Positions 23,703-35,008 of a stretch of DNA of 64,000 bases are shown piece after piece; position 1 is the stretch's first letter; the number at the start of each line of letters is the position of its first letter. Under the pieces are notes generated by a model. It was not told where the DNA came from. It searched no databases and worked only from the letters and a program-made list of their open reading frames with translations. The stretch lies in contig CM056725.1 in assembly GCA_029844215.1 (NCBI GenBank), positions 55,775,609 to 55,839,608 on the forward strand. The letters are read 5' to 3'. Position numbers and translations under genes: made by a program. The stretch comes from Przewalskia tangutica (Eukaryota; Streptophyta; Magnoliopsida; Solanales; Solanaceae).

Positions 23703-25737
23703 AAGATAGTGAGATTAACTTTTCCCGGAGAACCAGAAGTTGTTATAAGGGGCAGGATTGGAATATCCTCAGGTCAGTTTATTTCCTACCTTGGGGCTCA
23801 AAAGTTATTGAGAAGTCACAGAGTGGAGTACGCATATCTGGCTAATATAGTGGATACCCAAAAAGAATCCCCAGCAGTGAATGATGTCCCTATTGTTCGA
23901 AATTTTTCGGAGGTTTTTCCTGAAGATCTTCCAGGTCTTCCTCTGGATCGAGAAGTGGAGTTTGCTATAGAGTTAATTCCGGGTACAAGACCCATTTCTA
24001 TCCCTCCATATCGAATGGCCCCAGCTGAATTAAGGGAGTTAAAAGAACAATTGAAGGATCTTCTGGATAAAGGCTTTATAAGGCCTAGTGTTTCCCCTTG
24101 GGGTGCACCTGTCTTGTTTGTGAAAAAGAAAGACGGATCGCTTCGAATGTGCATTGATTATCGGCAGCTCAATAAGGTCACGATCAAGAACCGATATCCA
24201 TTACCAAGAATCGATGATCTTTTTGACCAACTTCAGGGAGCTAGCTATTTTTCCATGATTGATCTCCGTTCGGGATATCACCAGCTGAAAATAAATCCAG
24301 ATGATATCCAAAACAACCTTTAGAACCCGATACGACCATTATGAGTTCTTGGTCATGTCTTTTGGGTTAACCAATGCCCCTACAGCTTTTATGGATTTAA
24401 TGAACAGAATCTTCAAACCATTCCTAGATTTGTTCGTGATCGTGTTCATAGATGATATCCTAATTTACAGTAAGAGTGTTGAAGAACATGAAGAGCATCT
24501 GAGGGTAGTGCTTCAAGTCTTGAAACAGGAGAAACTATATGCTAAATTTTCAAAGTGTGAATTTTGGTTGGAAAAGGTAGCCTTTTTGGGTCATGTTGTG
24601 TCAAGGGATGGAATTATGGTAGACCCCCAGAAGATAGAAGCAGTGAAGAACTGGCCAAAACCGACCACTCCGACAGAGGTTAGAAGTTTCTTGGGTTTGG
24701 CTGGGTATTATAGAAGATTCGTAAAAGGTTTTTCTAGTCTTGCTGCTCCCTTGACCCGGTTGACTCAAAAAGCGGTTAAGTACCAGTGGTCAGAAGCATG
24801 TGAAACAAGTTTTCAGAAACTAAAGGAATTGTTGACTACTGCACCAGTCCTAACCTTACCATCGGGACAAGAAGGGTTCACAGTCTATTGCGATGCCTCT
24901 AGAGTTGGGTTAGGATGTGTCTTGATGCAGTTTGGAAAGGTTATTGCGTATGCATCTAGACAATTGAAGATACATGAGAAGAATTACCCAACTCATGACT
25001 TGGAATTAGCTGCGGTGGTGTTTGCCTTACGAATATGGAGACATTATTTGTATGGTGTGCATGTGGACATATTTACAGATCATAAGAGTTTGCAGTACAT
25101 AACCACACAGAAGGATTTGAATCTCCGACAAAGAAGATGGTTAGAGTTGCTTAAGGATTATGACCTTAGTATTCTTTACCATCCTGGGGAAGCCAACGTG
25201 GTGACTGATGCAGTCAGTAGGAGATCAATGGGCAGCTTGGCTCATTTGGCAATACAAAAGAGGGGTATTGTTCGGGAGGTACAAAGATTGAGAAACCTCG
25301 GGGTTAGCTTAACTGAGATCGATGAAGGTAGGGTGGTGGTACATGATACCTCGCAGTCTTCCTTAGCTTCAGAAATAAAAGAAAGTCAGTTTCAGGATAC
25401 GGAGTTTGTTGGATTTCGGGAGAGGATCCAACAGGGAAAACCGTCACAGTTTACATTGGGAGATAATGATGGAACCCTTCGGTATAAGGGTAGGTTATGT
25501 GTTCCTAAGGTAAAGGATCTAAGGAGGAAGATCTTAGATGAGGGTCACAACACAAGATATTCCATTCATCCAGGGTCAACAAAAATGTATCAGGACCTCA
25601 AGGCAAATTACTGGTGGGACGGGATGAAGAAGAACGTTGCGGAGTTTGTCGGGAGGTGTCTTATATGTCAGCAGGTGAAAGCTGAACATCAAAAACCTGG
25701 CGGATTACTTCAGGACATTGGGGTCCCCATGTGGAAA
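23703..25737 (+). pseudogene. Reverse transcriptase, RNase H and integrase zinc-binding region of A
   Basis: RT begins in one frame (23709-24312), with PVLFVKKKDGSLRMCIDYR and FSMIDLRSGYHQLK. It shifts by a lost base near 24309-24313 and continues at 24301-25740 in another frame. The second part has the catalytic FIDDILIYS (residues 49-57 of that frame). RNase H acidic residues sit in YCDAS (198), LELAAV (235), FTDHKSL (260) and TDAVSR (303). The integrase HHCC finger is H416, H423, C453 and C456. A TGA at 25738-25740 replaces the Trp expected after VPMWK. Catalytic residues are intact; only the frameshift and stop break it. Confidence 0.93.
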
Positions 25738-25740
25738 TGA

Positions 25741-26793
25741 GAGGCGATTCATATGAATTTTGTAACTGGTCTACCGAAAACTCGAGAAGGGTATGATTCT
25801 ATTTGGGTGATTGTTGATCGACTTACAAAGTCAGCCCATTTCTTACCGGTCAAGACTACGTATCGCGCACCACAGTACGCACAGATTTATTTGAAGGAGA
25901 TTGTGCGGTTACACGGGATTCCCTTACAAATTATTTCAGATAGGGGTTCCCAGTTCACCTCACACTTTTGGCAAAGTTTCCAGCAGGGTCTCGGGACAAA
26001 ATTTAAGTTAAGCACGGCTTTCCACCCGCAAACAGATGGGCAAGCTGAGCGAACAATCCAAACACTTGAGGACATGTTGCGATCTTGTGTGTTAGATTTT
26101 CAGGGAAGCTGGTTGGACCATCTATGTCTAATTGAGTTCGCCTACAACAATAGTTTTCACTCTAGCATACAAATGGCCCCGTTTGAAGCATTATATGGAC
26201 GAAAATGTAGGTCTCCACTTGGATGGTTCGAGGTGGGTGAGACGCAACTGTTCGGACCTGAAGTCATTCAAGAAACAAATGATAAGGTACAGATGATTCG
26301 GGAGCGGATCAAAACAGCTCATAACCGTCATAAGTCCTATGCGGATCATCGGAAAAGAGATCTTGAATTCCAAGAGGGGGATAAAATATTTTTAAAAGTG
26401 TCCCCAATGAAGGGAGTGATGCGTTTTGGTAAGAAAGTGAAATTGAGCCCAAGGTTTATTGGGCCATATGAGATCTTGCGAAGAGTGGGGAATGTGGCTT
26501 ACGAATTAGCACTTCCACAAGAGCTGGAAGCAGTGCATCCGGTATTTCATGTGTCAATGTTACGAAAATACTTGCACGATCCAAGTCACGTCATCCTTCC
26601 CCAGGAGATAGTTCTTAATAAAGAGCTTCAATATGAAGAAGTTCCGGTGGAAATACTTGATAGGAAGGTTAAGCGCCTTAGGAATAAAGATATTGCTTCC
26701 GTGAAGGTCCTATGGAGGAACCACTCCACCGAGGAAGCCACCTGGGAAGCCGAGGACGCGATGAAAGTCAAATATCCATTCCTATTTTACTAA
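25741..26793 (+). pseudogene. Integrase core and chromodomain of element A
   Basis: This catalyses strand transfer of the cDNA into the host. It stays in frame with the preceding pol segment across the TGA. Counting from Met at 25753, the core shows the second Asp (D63 in ISDRGSQFTS) and Glu (E99 in HPQTDGQAER), 35 residues apart as in D,D(35)E. The first Asp, expected in M-D-FVTGLP, is Asn at residue 2. After the core come the GPYEILRRVG segment, FHVSMLRKY and a C-terminal chromodomain (about residues 295-346, with VEILDRKVKRLRNK and EATWEAEDAMK). Known chromodomains guide insertion to heterochromatin, which fits the setting. The Asn should abolish catalysis. Confidence 0.94.
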
Positions 26794-26842
26794 GGTAATA
26801 AAAAAAATGCATTACATAGTACTTCATATGTGTGCCATTTGC

Positions 26843-27014
26843 GTGTCTATATGCATTGTGTTACAACCTTATTCTCATTCGAGGACGAATGCTTCTTAAG
26901 GAAGGGAGAATGTGAAGCCCCAAATTAGTGTTACAATAAACATTATTGTGTCTATGTGATTATGTTACGACCTTATTCACATTCGAGGACGAATGTTGCT
27001 TAAGGAGGAGAGAA
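26843..27014 (+). repeat. ~105-bp tandem duplication with two polypurine tracts before 3' LTR of A
   Basis: The segment from GTGTCTAT through ATTCGAGGACGAATG and a purine tract occurs twice, offset by about 105 bp. The first tract (26897-26910, TAAGGAAGGGAGAA) is followed by TGTGAAGCCCC, like an LTR start. The second (27001-27014, TAAGGAGGAGAGAA) abuts the actual 3' LTR at 27015. Confidence 0.85.
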
Positions 27015-29552
27015 TGTGAAATCCGGAAAAAAAAATATATATATATAAGAAAATAATGAATAAATTGCATGGGAGAGAGTTAGTGTTAAAGTTGGATAAA
27101 TAAATAGATAAAATGAAAATAAGAAAAAAAAAAAAGGAAAACAAAAAAAAACAAAACCATGCAGCATTGCTGCACGTCTACTCCTTTGCTTCCCCTCCCC
27201 TCCCCCCTTTTCATTTCCCCTCCAACTCTTGTCATTTCACCTCCCATAGGTTATAGAAAACTCTCCACTTATACATTGTATTTACACACAAACAAAGTAC
27301 ATAACATAAAGGTTAGAAAATCAGAAAAAAACAAGTGAAAAGAAGAGGAAAAAATACCAAGAGGGCAAGAAGAACAAGAAGCAAAATACTAGAGAGTAAG
27401 AATAATTTTAGCAACCACACAACAATAATCTTCACACTTACAAGGTGAGTTTTCTCACTCAGAAATTCTTGGTAACATCCTTTATTTTTAGTTCAATACA
27501 TGTTAGAATAAGAATTGAGTGTTGAAAAGAAATATTGAACTTTTGATTGTGTAGATAACTAGTTGCGTCATGAACTTTACGAACTGTTCTCACTGAGTTA
27601 TAATTTTTATAATTTGATGAAATTCGGAAGAGTGGTACACCTCTCTAATATGATCATATAGAACAAAAAATGAGGTAAAATGGACATACGGTTTGAAAGT
27701 TATCATAGTTCAAAGTTCCTGCCTTAGATTTGGTCGAAATTCGGAAAGGCATAATTACAGACTGTTTTTATAGAGTTTTACTTATTAGAATTATATGAAA
27801 ATTTAAATGGTTGTAAATCTATCTGTTACGGACAGATATAGATAAATAGTTATTAAAACGGACTTACGAGTTGAGAATTATTGTAGTTTGAAGTTGCTGC
27901 CTCGGATTCATCGGAATCCAGAAGGGCAGGACGTGGAAACGTAAAACTGTACTAATCTGTGGGGAATATGAAAATTGTTGCTAAATGAAAGTTCTAGATA
28001 TCTCTGTTATTGACATTTTGAGACCTTACGGGGGTCTATCCGACTTACGGATTGAGAGTTATCGCTGTTTAAAGTTTCTGCCTCGGATCTATCGAGATCC
28101 AGGAAGGGCAGCGAATAAAAGTGTAAAACTGTACCAAATGGTACAGAATATGAAAGGATGGTTCACATGGAGACGTGTAGCTCTCTGTTCTCGTCGTTTT
28201 GAGATTTTATGAGGCTTGAACGGGTTTACAGATCAGGAGTTATGACTATTCTAAGATTGGGTTCTGTTTAATAAAAATTCTGTCGAAACAAATCTCATAT
28301 GGCTGTTTTGAGGATAAATTTGTGTTAGTTACCCAACGTAGTTTTAAATGAAATTTGGTACAGTGAATGATCCCTGTCTTACCTTAGTTTCCGCTTGAGA
28401 AACACCTTAGTTGGAGTTATGGTTAAAAAGTTATAATTGTTACAAGTATGAATGACAGAATGTTGGGAAAGAGAATATTATTTATTCGATCTTCTGAAAA
28501 ATATGAAAAGTGAATACGTGTTCACATAAATATATAAATATAAACATAATGGATCAGGTTGCACGCCGCAACAAAACGTAAAGCGAATACGTGTTCACAA
28601 ATACGTAAACATAATGGATCGGGTTGCACGCCACAACAAAACGTAAAGTGAATACGTGTTCACAAATACGTAAATATAATGGGTCGGGTTGCACGCAACA
28701 AAGCGTAAAGTGAATACGCGTTCACAAATACGTAAATATAATGGGTCGGGTTGCGCGCAACAAAGCGTAAAGTGAATACGGCGTTCACAAATACTTAAAC
28801 ATAATGGATCGGGTTGCACGCCGCAACAAAACGTAAAGTGAATACGTGTTCACAAATACGTAAATATAATGGATCGGGTTGCACGCCGCAACAAATATGA
28901 AAGATGAATACATGTTCACCTATATATAAATATGAAAAGTGAATACGCGTTCACAAATATATAAATGTAATAAACATGTGGAAATGCGAGGAATGTCTTA
29001 ACGTATAATACGAGATAAAATGAAGTGTTAGTTAAGCGAGAATTTCCTATGAGGAGTTGTTGCATATTTAAAAATGTTGTAACCTGATATGTTTTGCAAT
29101 ATGCTTATTACATTATAATGTGATTGTGCTTGGAATATTGTGGTGTTACTTTGAATTGCAGGGTAAGGTTCTCACTCATTGGATGGTAGGGTGACTCTTT
29201 ATTTAACATGTTTGAAAGCGTGATAGAGGAAAGGCTCCACGCCAAGGCTAGCGATCGTCCATGACCTCTTGTCATACCAAGTCCATTGTTTGGGCTTGGT
29301 ACTCGTCGAGTTCGTAATGTCGGTTCAATGTCTCGGGAAATGCCCGTGTGGAATGGTCTCCCTTCCAACTTAGAATAATATTTGTCAGTATGTCTATGTT
29401 GAAACAATATTTGCACGAGCATGGGCTCGCGTTATATTTTTAATAAAGTCATAAATAAATTTCTTTTTTGTTATTTTATTAATAGCTCCGTATTTGAATA
29501 TAAGTTTAAATTTCTAAATAAAGAGAATAAAATGGTGCTCCTGGTGGAAAAT
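27015..29552 (+). mobile_element. 3' LTR of element A, main part
   Basis: Begins TGTGAAATCCGG directly after the purine tract and is collinear with the 5' LTR. It is interrupted at 29552 by element C; the last 58 bases follow at 38451-38508. Total length without C is about 2,596 bp. The array of paired inverted repeats is present at 28510-28945. Confidence 0.95.
28510..28945. repeat. ~64-bp inverted-repeat array, 3' LTR of A
   Basis: About seven units match the 5' LTR array at 20991-21440, with unit-to-unit differences such as shortened GGTTGCACGCAAC and GGTTGCGCGCAAC forms. The frame at 28595-28819 is a by-product of the array. Confidence 0.9.
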
Positions 29553-32500
29553 TGTAACGCCCCGAACCCGGGCCCGTTACTGGTGCCTTACCCCGGGCAC
29601 CCTAGTGATACAACATCAGAGAAAACCAGCGGAAAATAAAACACGAGTCATGAAACAAGAGATATAATAAATACACAGGCCAACCAAAACAGTTGCCTTC
29701 AGTATATACATAAAAACCTGAACAGTTATCCTTTTTACAAACCCTGCCCACAACAGTGCTACAGACCTCTAAGATTTACAACAACTATGACGGGACAGGG
29801 CCCCGCCATACCCCTGAATGTACAAGAACCTACAACTCAGGGAAACATACCAAAGATAAGCCTCAGGAAGGCAGCTTTCAACACGAAATGAGATCCTAAG
29901 AGCGGGGATCCACGACCGATGTACCTACTGCGGCATGAACGCAGCCGAAGGAGGTCAAGATAACAGTACCAAGTATGTGAAATCAGAAAAATCAGAAATG
30001 AAATCATACTAGTCTATAAAAGCCGGAGAGATGTATTCTGACCAAACTTACAGTTCACAATATAAAAACAGTCATGTCAAGTCAGGGACTCACGACGTCA
30101 AAGTCACCACTCAAATATAACTATGGGTCTCACGCCCAAAACATCCATCATGTTCGCATCGTGGCGCGTGCCCCGAATCTTGCATCGGTGTAGACATGTC
30201 CATGATGCAACAATAATAACAAGGCGCGTGGCCGTACCGAATCTTGCATCGGTGTAGACATGCCCGTGTAACCTCAATAACAATATCGGGTGGTCAACCC
30301 CGCGCGTAGCCACATGTCCCGGAATCGCGACGGTGTAGACATCGTCCATGTTGCGGTAATAACCATATATCGGGTAATCAACCCGGCCGCGTGGCGCGTG
30401 CCGAATCTTTGCGTCGGTGTAGACATGTCCATGTGATATCAACAACAAGACAAGAATCAAAATGGAAACATACCCGTGGAATTCTCCATCACCGCCAAGA
30501 CATCCCGATAAGTTCTCAACAAGTCAACCGCCTCTATCGAGAGCGGTAACGTAAATACCACACTTGTACAACAAAGGCTATCATCACAAGCATAGGCAAG
30601 TTTCACAACAACAAGCATAGGCAAGTTTCACAACAACTCAAAGTACTTCCATTTATACCAAAGTCCGGTTTTAACCCCAAAGTACTACATACGTTAAGTT
30701 CTTTTAAAAGAGATCCATTACTTCTATAAAAGTCACCCGATACGTAGTATTAGAATGACCAACCCACATTCCTTTTCAAAATCAAGTATGACATTCTTTT
30801 CCTAAGTTCCGGTTGCCTAGTTTCAATTACTCAAGCTTCTCATCTTCAAATGGTTTCATAGTTCCCAAACTTAATCACTTGATTCCTTTTAGAACAATTG
30901 AGTAATATATGTCTCACGTGAGAGTAGGTTATTCTTGTTTACAACATTCTTATTACATGACCATGACCTAGAAAATGTATATCATTTTGTCTCATCTTAG
31001 TTTCTATGCGGATGGAGGTTTCTCGGTTTTAATACAATTCATCATTATTCAATACATTTTCCTTTATTAACTTGCGTTGGTGCTGTCGATACACATTCTG
31101 ATTTCCAAATCGGAAACATTATCCCTTTAAATAAAACCAAGTACTCATTACTCACGAATGAGGTTTCACACAAACATTCACATTAAAACAAATAAGTTAA
31201 GTCTCTTATCTTATAAGATCAAGTCTCTTAACTTCTAACATCAAGAAACCATTTTCTTTACCTCTCTTAAGACATTATACCTAACTCCCATAAAGCTTAG
31301 TATAACTCTTTTTAAAACCTTTTAAAACCAAGTGTTACTCTCCCTTCAAAACGATTTATAAATCTTTTGAAATACATCAAGTCCTTTATTATAACAAGCC
31401 CGTTATAATTCTCATCAGTTACCTTTTTTTAAAACCACAAAGTATTTTCTTACCTACATAAAGTCGTTATAACCAACTTCCCATAAAGCCGTTATAACAC
31501 TTTATGTTTTAAGAACAATCAAACACGATTAACACGTATGCGTCTACCGCGTACTTACATAGTTCACAGATATCATGCTATAAGAGATAGGAAGAGGTTC
31601 ACATACCTCGCGACGATTATCGACAATAAGCAAAAAGCTCCAAGTACTACAACCTTGCTAGCCCTTTCCACTACTCGAGTAGAATACGCTACTCTTAGTA
31701 CTTTCACCTATAAAGGTCACAAACGTCTATTAACCCCAAAACACAAGTTTCTATCTTTCTACGTAAAATTCGAAGCACCTCCCCACAACAGTAAATCTCC
31801 TCTCTATCGAGGCCGCTACCAAGCCAACCGGGGGTTTTACGCCTAACCGGACGCGTACAATTCTACCACACAAGATACAAGTCTCAGTATGTCTGATCCT
31901 ATGTAATTACTGATTGATTCAGATTCTGTATTCAGCTTAAGTCAAAAGACATTGCCAACTAACTACGTTCGAGACTATATATAGTATACTTCAACTATAT
32001 AATCAACAACATGTAATTTCCAATCACAATAGAAGGACGATAGTGTTTACCTCGATAAGCCCAAAATTATCCAAGTAAAAGTCGATCCCGAGCAACGCTT
32101 AGCTCCTCCTCCGAGCGCTCCACACACCCCTTCCAAGGTCTAACCACCTTCTACTCCAAAACTTCAACCAACACTGAACATTTTCCTTAGGGTTTCGGTT
32201 TGAGACTAAAAAGGACAAAGGTAGTATTTCCGCACTCTCTGAAAGAGGTAACTTTTGGAATACTACAAGGTATAAGGCTAAGGTATTTGGGCATTATAAC
32301 AATACTAGGAGAGTATTTCTATACCACAACAAGGGGTATTATACGAAAGTAACTAGGCTAGGGGGGGGGTACCCCACGGCTAGACACCACAAGGGAGGAG
32401 ACCTCTCGGCCAAAGGCCACTAGGAGTGGAGGAGAGGCTTAGGGCGAGAGCCATAAGAGGAGGGGAGGGATTTCAAGACTTGGAAACATTTGTGGATGAA

Positions 32501-32976
32501 TGAAGTCTTCACAAAGGGGGGGGGGGTATTTATAGCAAAACCAAAGGCCAACCAATGGCCAAGATCTAGCCAAGTGCAAGGCAAGTGTAAGGCCAAGATC
32601 AAGCCAAGTGCACCCTAACCCTACTCCACAAAACACTCCACAAAACAAGCCACAAAGCAAGGCACAAAAGAGGGAGCCAATCGGCCAAGGCCAACCAAGG
32701 CTCTTGGACGCCCAAATCGTCCAAGCCAATCCATTTGCTTCCAATGTGAGGGTGACACATGTCACCCTCCCGTTGGTCCAAAATGTTTCGTCACCCGGAA
32801 AAATCCGCAAAAATTATAAATGACATAGCCGGAATTTTCTCTACGAAAGCTGTGGAAACGTTTCGCCGTAAACGACTCTAATCGCACTGTGCCCAAATTT
32901 CGAATCCAATGCCTACCTTAAGGCTCAAATTTGACGCACGTCCATACGTACATACTGCGGAAAAAGCGGTATAACA
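29553..32976 (-). mobile_element. 3' LTR of element C
   Basis: Plus-strand ends are TGTAACGCCCCG and GCGGTATAACA; length 3,424 bp. It carries a TATA box (TATTTATAG on the plus strand, 32527-32535), the palindromic GGTGACACATGTCACC at 32751-32766, the CATAAAG(T/C)CGTTATAAC pair at 31457-31498 and a minisatellite at 30150-30440. It is near-identical to the 5' LTR apart from small indels. Confidence 0.93.
30150..30440. repeat. ~67-bp minisatellite in 3' LTR of C
   Basis: About four units contain CGGTGTAGACATGTCCATG and CGAATCTTGCATCGGTG with GCGCGTGGC. The equivalent array in the 5' LTR lies at 35600-35890. Just beyond, a 25-bp CAAGCATAGGCAAGTTTCAC unit occurs twice here but three times in the other LTR. 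Confidence 0.88.
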
Positions 32977-33655
32977 TTCTCCCTTAGAAACATTCGTCGA
33001 ATGTTCCTTCTAGGTCTCAAAACAAACAAAGCAATATAGTCTTCACCGCTATACTTACGAAAACAATCATGCCATAATCGCCACAAACACACATTCACTT
33101 CTCCCTTTCTCGTAGTACTCGCCTCGAACACCGAACTCGTTCTAGTATCCGCACCACACTTCACAACGCTTCGCTTTCCCACCCTTGGAATCACTACCTC
33201 CAAACTTGGTCATCTCACTAATCTCGATTTCCTAAGGCCATTCCCGCCTTCACGAACTGATTCGGTCGAACGTATCCACGAACTCATCGATGGTCATCTA
33301 AACTTGGGCCTAGCACCTCGTGACCTGTCACCTGGCGGGACCACCCAGCTGACCGCCTTCCTCGAACGGACGGGTTGGCCCGCAACATGGCCCCAACCCG
33401 ACCCACCGTAGCGCCAACTTCCGCCTCGACACGGACACATCATGGAAGCTACCACTTCCATCTCACACTAACCAGATTTTTAAATCACACTATAGCACAA
33501 AGCTATCCGAACATAACACTTAACACATCATTAACATCAATACATACAAGTATCTACGAGGTTAAGGATATACACAAACTAGGCGGTTCAAGGACCGCTA
33601 AATCGAACTTCCACCGCGACTTACCGTGGCCCGCAATCGCTCTAGTAGTCTGTCT
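32977..33655 (-). other. 3' internal segment of C with polypurine tract, no gene seen
   Basis: The plus strand TTCTCCCTTAG at 32977 abuts the LTR, giving a minus-strand purine tract CTAAGGGAGAA. Around 33240-33420 the sequence resembles the internal region of B near 38830-38990 (shared AAACTTGGGCCT... and GTGAC...CGGGAC segments). I recognise no coding domain. Confidence 0.6.
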
Positions 33656-33755
33656 TTGTCACCCAGCGCTACCACAGTCGGCGATCTCGTCATATGGCCT
33701 GTTGGCCGCAAGAGTAACAAGCTCCCTTCGTACTACGACACTCCCGAAATGCGGT

Positions 33756-34808
33756 CTACCATCGACCACACCGAGGTAGGGTGATCGTCGCCAACACCCT
33801 ACTCCCGAACATCCAAACACAGGATCCACGACCGCTCCCGAATATCCTGGGGTCCCGGAAGTGCGGAGTACCACTCTGCAATGGCGGAGGTACATAACTA
33901 GTCTGCTGATGAGGCGGTCCGCCTCGAAAGTCGCAAAATATCCGCCGTCTTGGCCTTCTGTGGCGGTCCGCTGCGTCGATCTCTGCGCTCGCCGCACTTG
34001 CATGAGCACGAATGCGGGCAATGTCATGCGGCTGAAGAGAAACACCCGAACAACTCTCTGCTAGGTAATCATCGAGCCCGGTGACGTAGCGATGCACCCT
34101 ATCTTCCATATCTGCAACTAGTGCAGGGACATATCGAGCCAAAGAATCGAACTCGACATTGTACTCCCTGACAGTGCGCCCTCTCTGTCTCAGTAACAAA
34201 AATTTGTCGGCCCGTGCCCTCCTCATCTGCGGAGGCAAGAAGTGCGTGAGAAAAGCCCCCGAAAACTCATCCCATACTGCTGGAGGTGCATGCTCTCCCC
34301 GGGAAAGCTCCCACGAATCAAACCAATCGACTGCGGTATCACGCAGCCGATGCGAACCGAAGGTCACAGACTCGGTCTCTGAAGCCTTGATCACCCGCAT
34401 GATCCTCTGTAACTGACGGATGAACTCCTGCGGATCATCCTCAGGCCTCGACCCATAAAACTCTGGCGGGCTACAACTCAGAAAGTCCCGTAGCCTCAAA
34501 CTATCTGCTCTCGGGTGCACCACAGCGCCTGAACTGGAATCGGCTGTCCTCATATCTGGCCACAACCCTGGCCAAAAATCGCCATCTCCGTGACCCATCT
34601 CCCGCCTCCATCGTGGGACCTGAGGCTCGTCTTGTAGTCTCATCACCACGGCCGCGCTCTAAACCTCGCTGGTCTTTGGCGGCGCGAAACTCGCCGTCGG
34701 AGCACTGTCTCGTGCATCGACCGCTCGCGCCTGCACTCCTCAGATCTCACTAGCAGCTCCCTCGGCTGCCTTGCCCACCTGGGCCCGGGTCGCCTTGCGC
34801 GGAGGCAT
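33756..34808 (-). pseudogene. gag of element C
   Basis: On the minus strand the likely start is the ATG at 34808 (MPPRKATRAQVGKAAEG), typical of plant Ty3/gypsy Gag N termini. The main frame is 34649-33756 (297 residues). It includes CSPPEFYGSRPEDDPQEFI, RDTAVDWFDSWELSRG, AVWDEFSGAFLTHFLPP and REYNVEFDSLARYVP, the hallmarks of a Retrotrans_gag domain. The N terminus and main frame are joined only through a frameshift near 34643-34680, and the C-terminal part shifts frame again near 33900-34045. No CCHC zinc knuckle is visible. The protein would form particles. Some frameshifts may be sequencing artefacts. Confidence 0.88.
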
Positions 34809-34994
34809 AATCTAGCAATGAAGGAATACGTCGGAGGATCCAACTCATAACTCAGCTCTAAGGCACGATCTCTGAGTGAGAAGAATAGAAACCAATCCTA
34901 AATGTCCTATAGCCTCCTGATTATAGATGTGGTGCACAACACATCGATAAGACTTCTACTGACACGATGCGTAGACACTTTCCGAGGACTAATC

Positions 34995-35005
34995 GCTCGA
35001 TACCA
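34995..35005 (-). promoter_or_regulatory. Primer binding site of C
   Basis: The minus strand TGGTATCGAGC lies next to the 5' LTR. The canonical site, seen in B and D, is TGGTATCAGAGC. Here CAG has become CG, a loss that would impair priming if real. Confidence 0.85.
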
Positions 35006-35008
35006 CTT

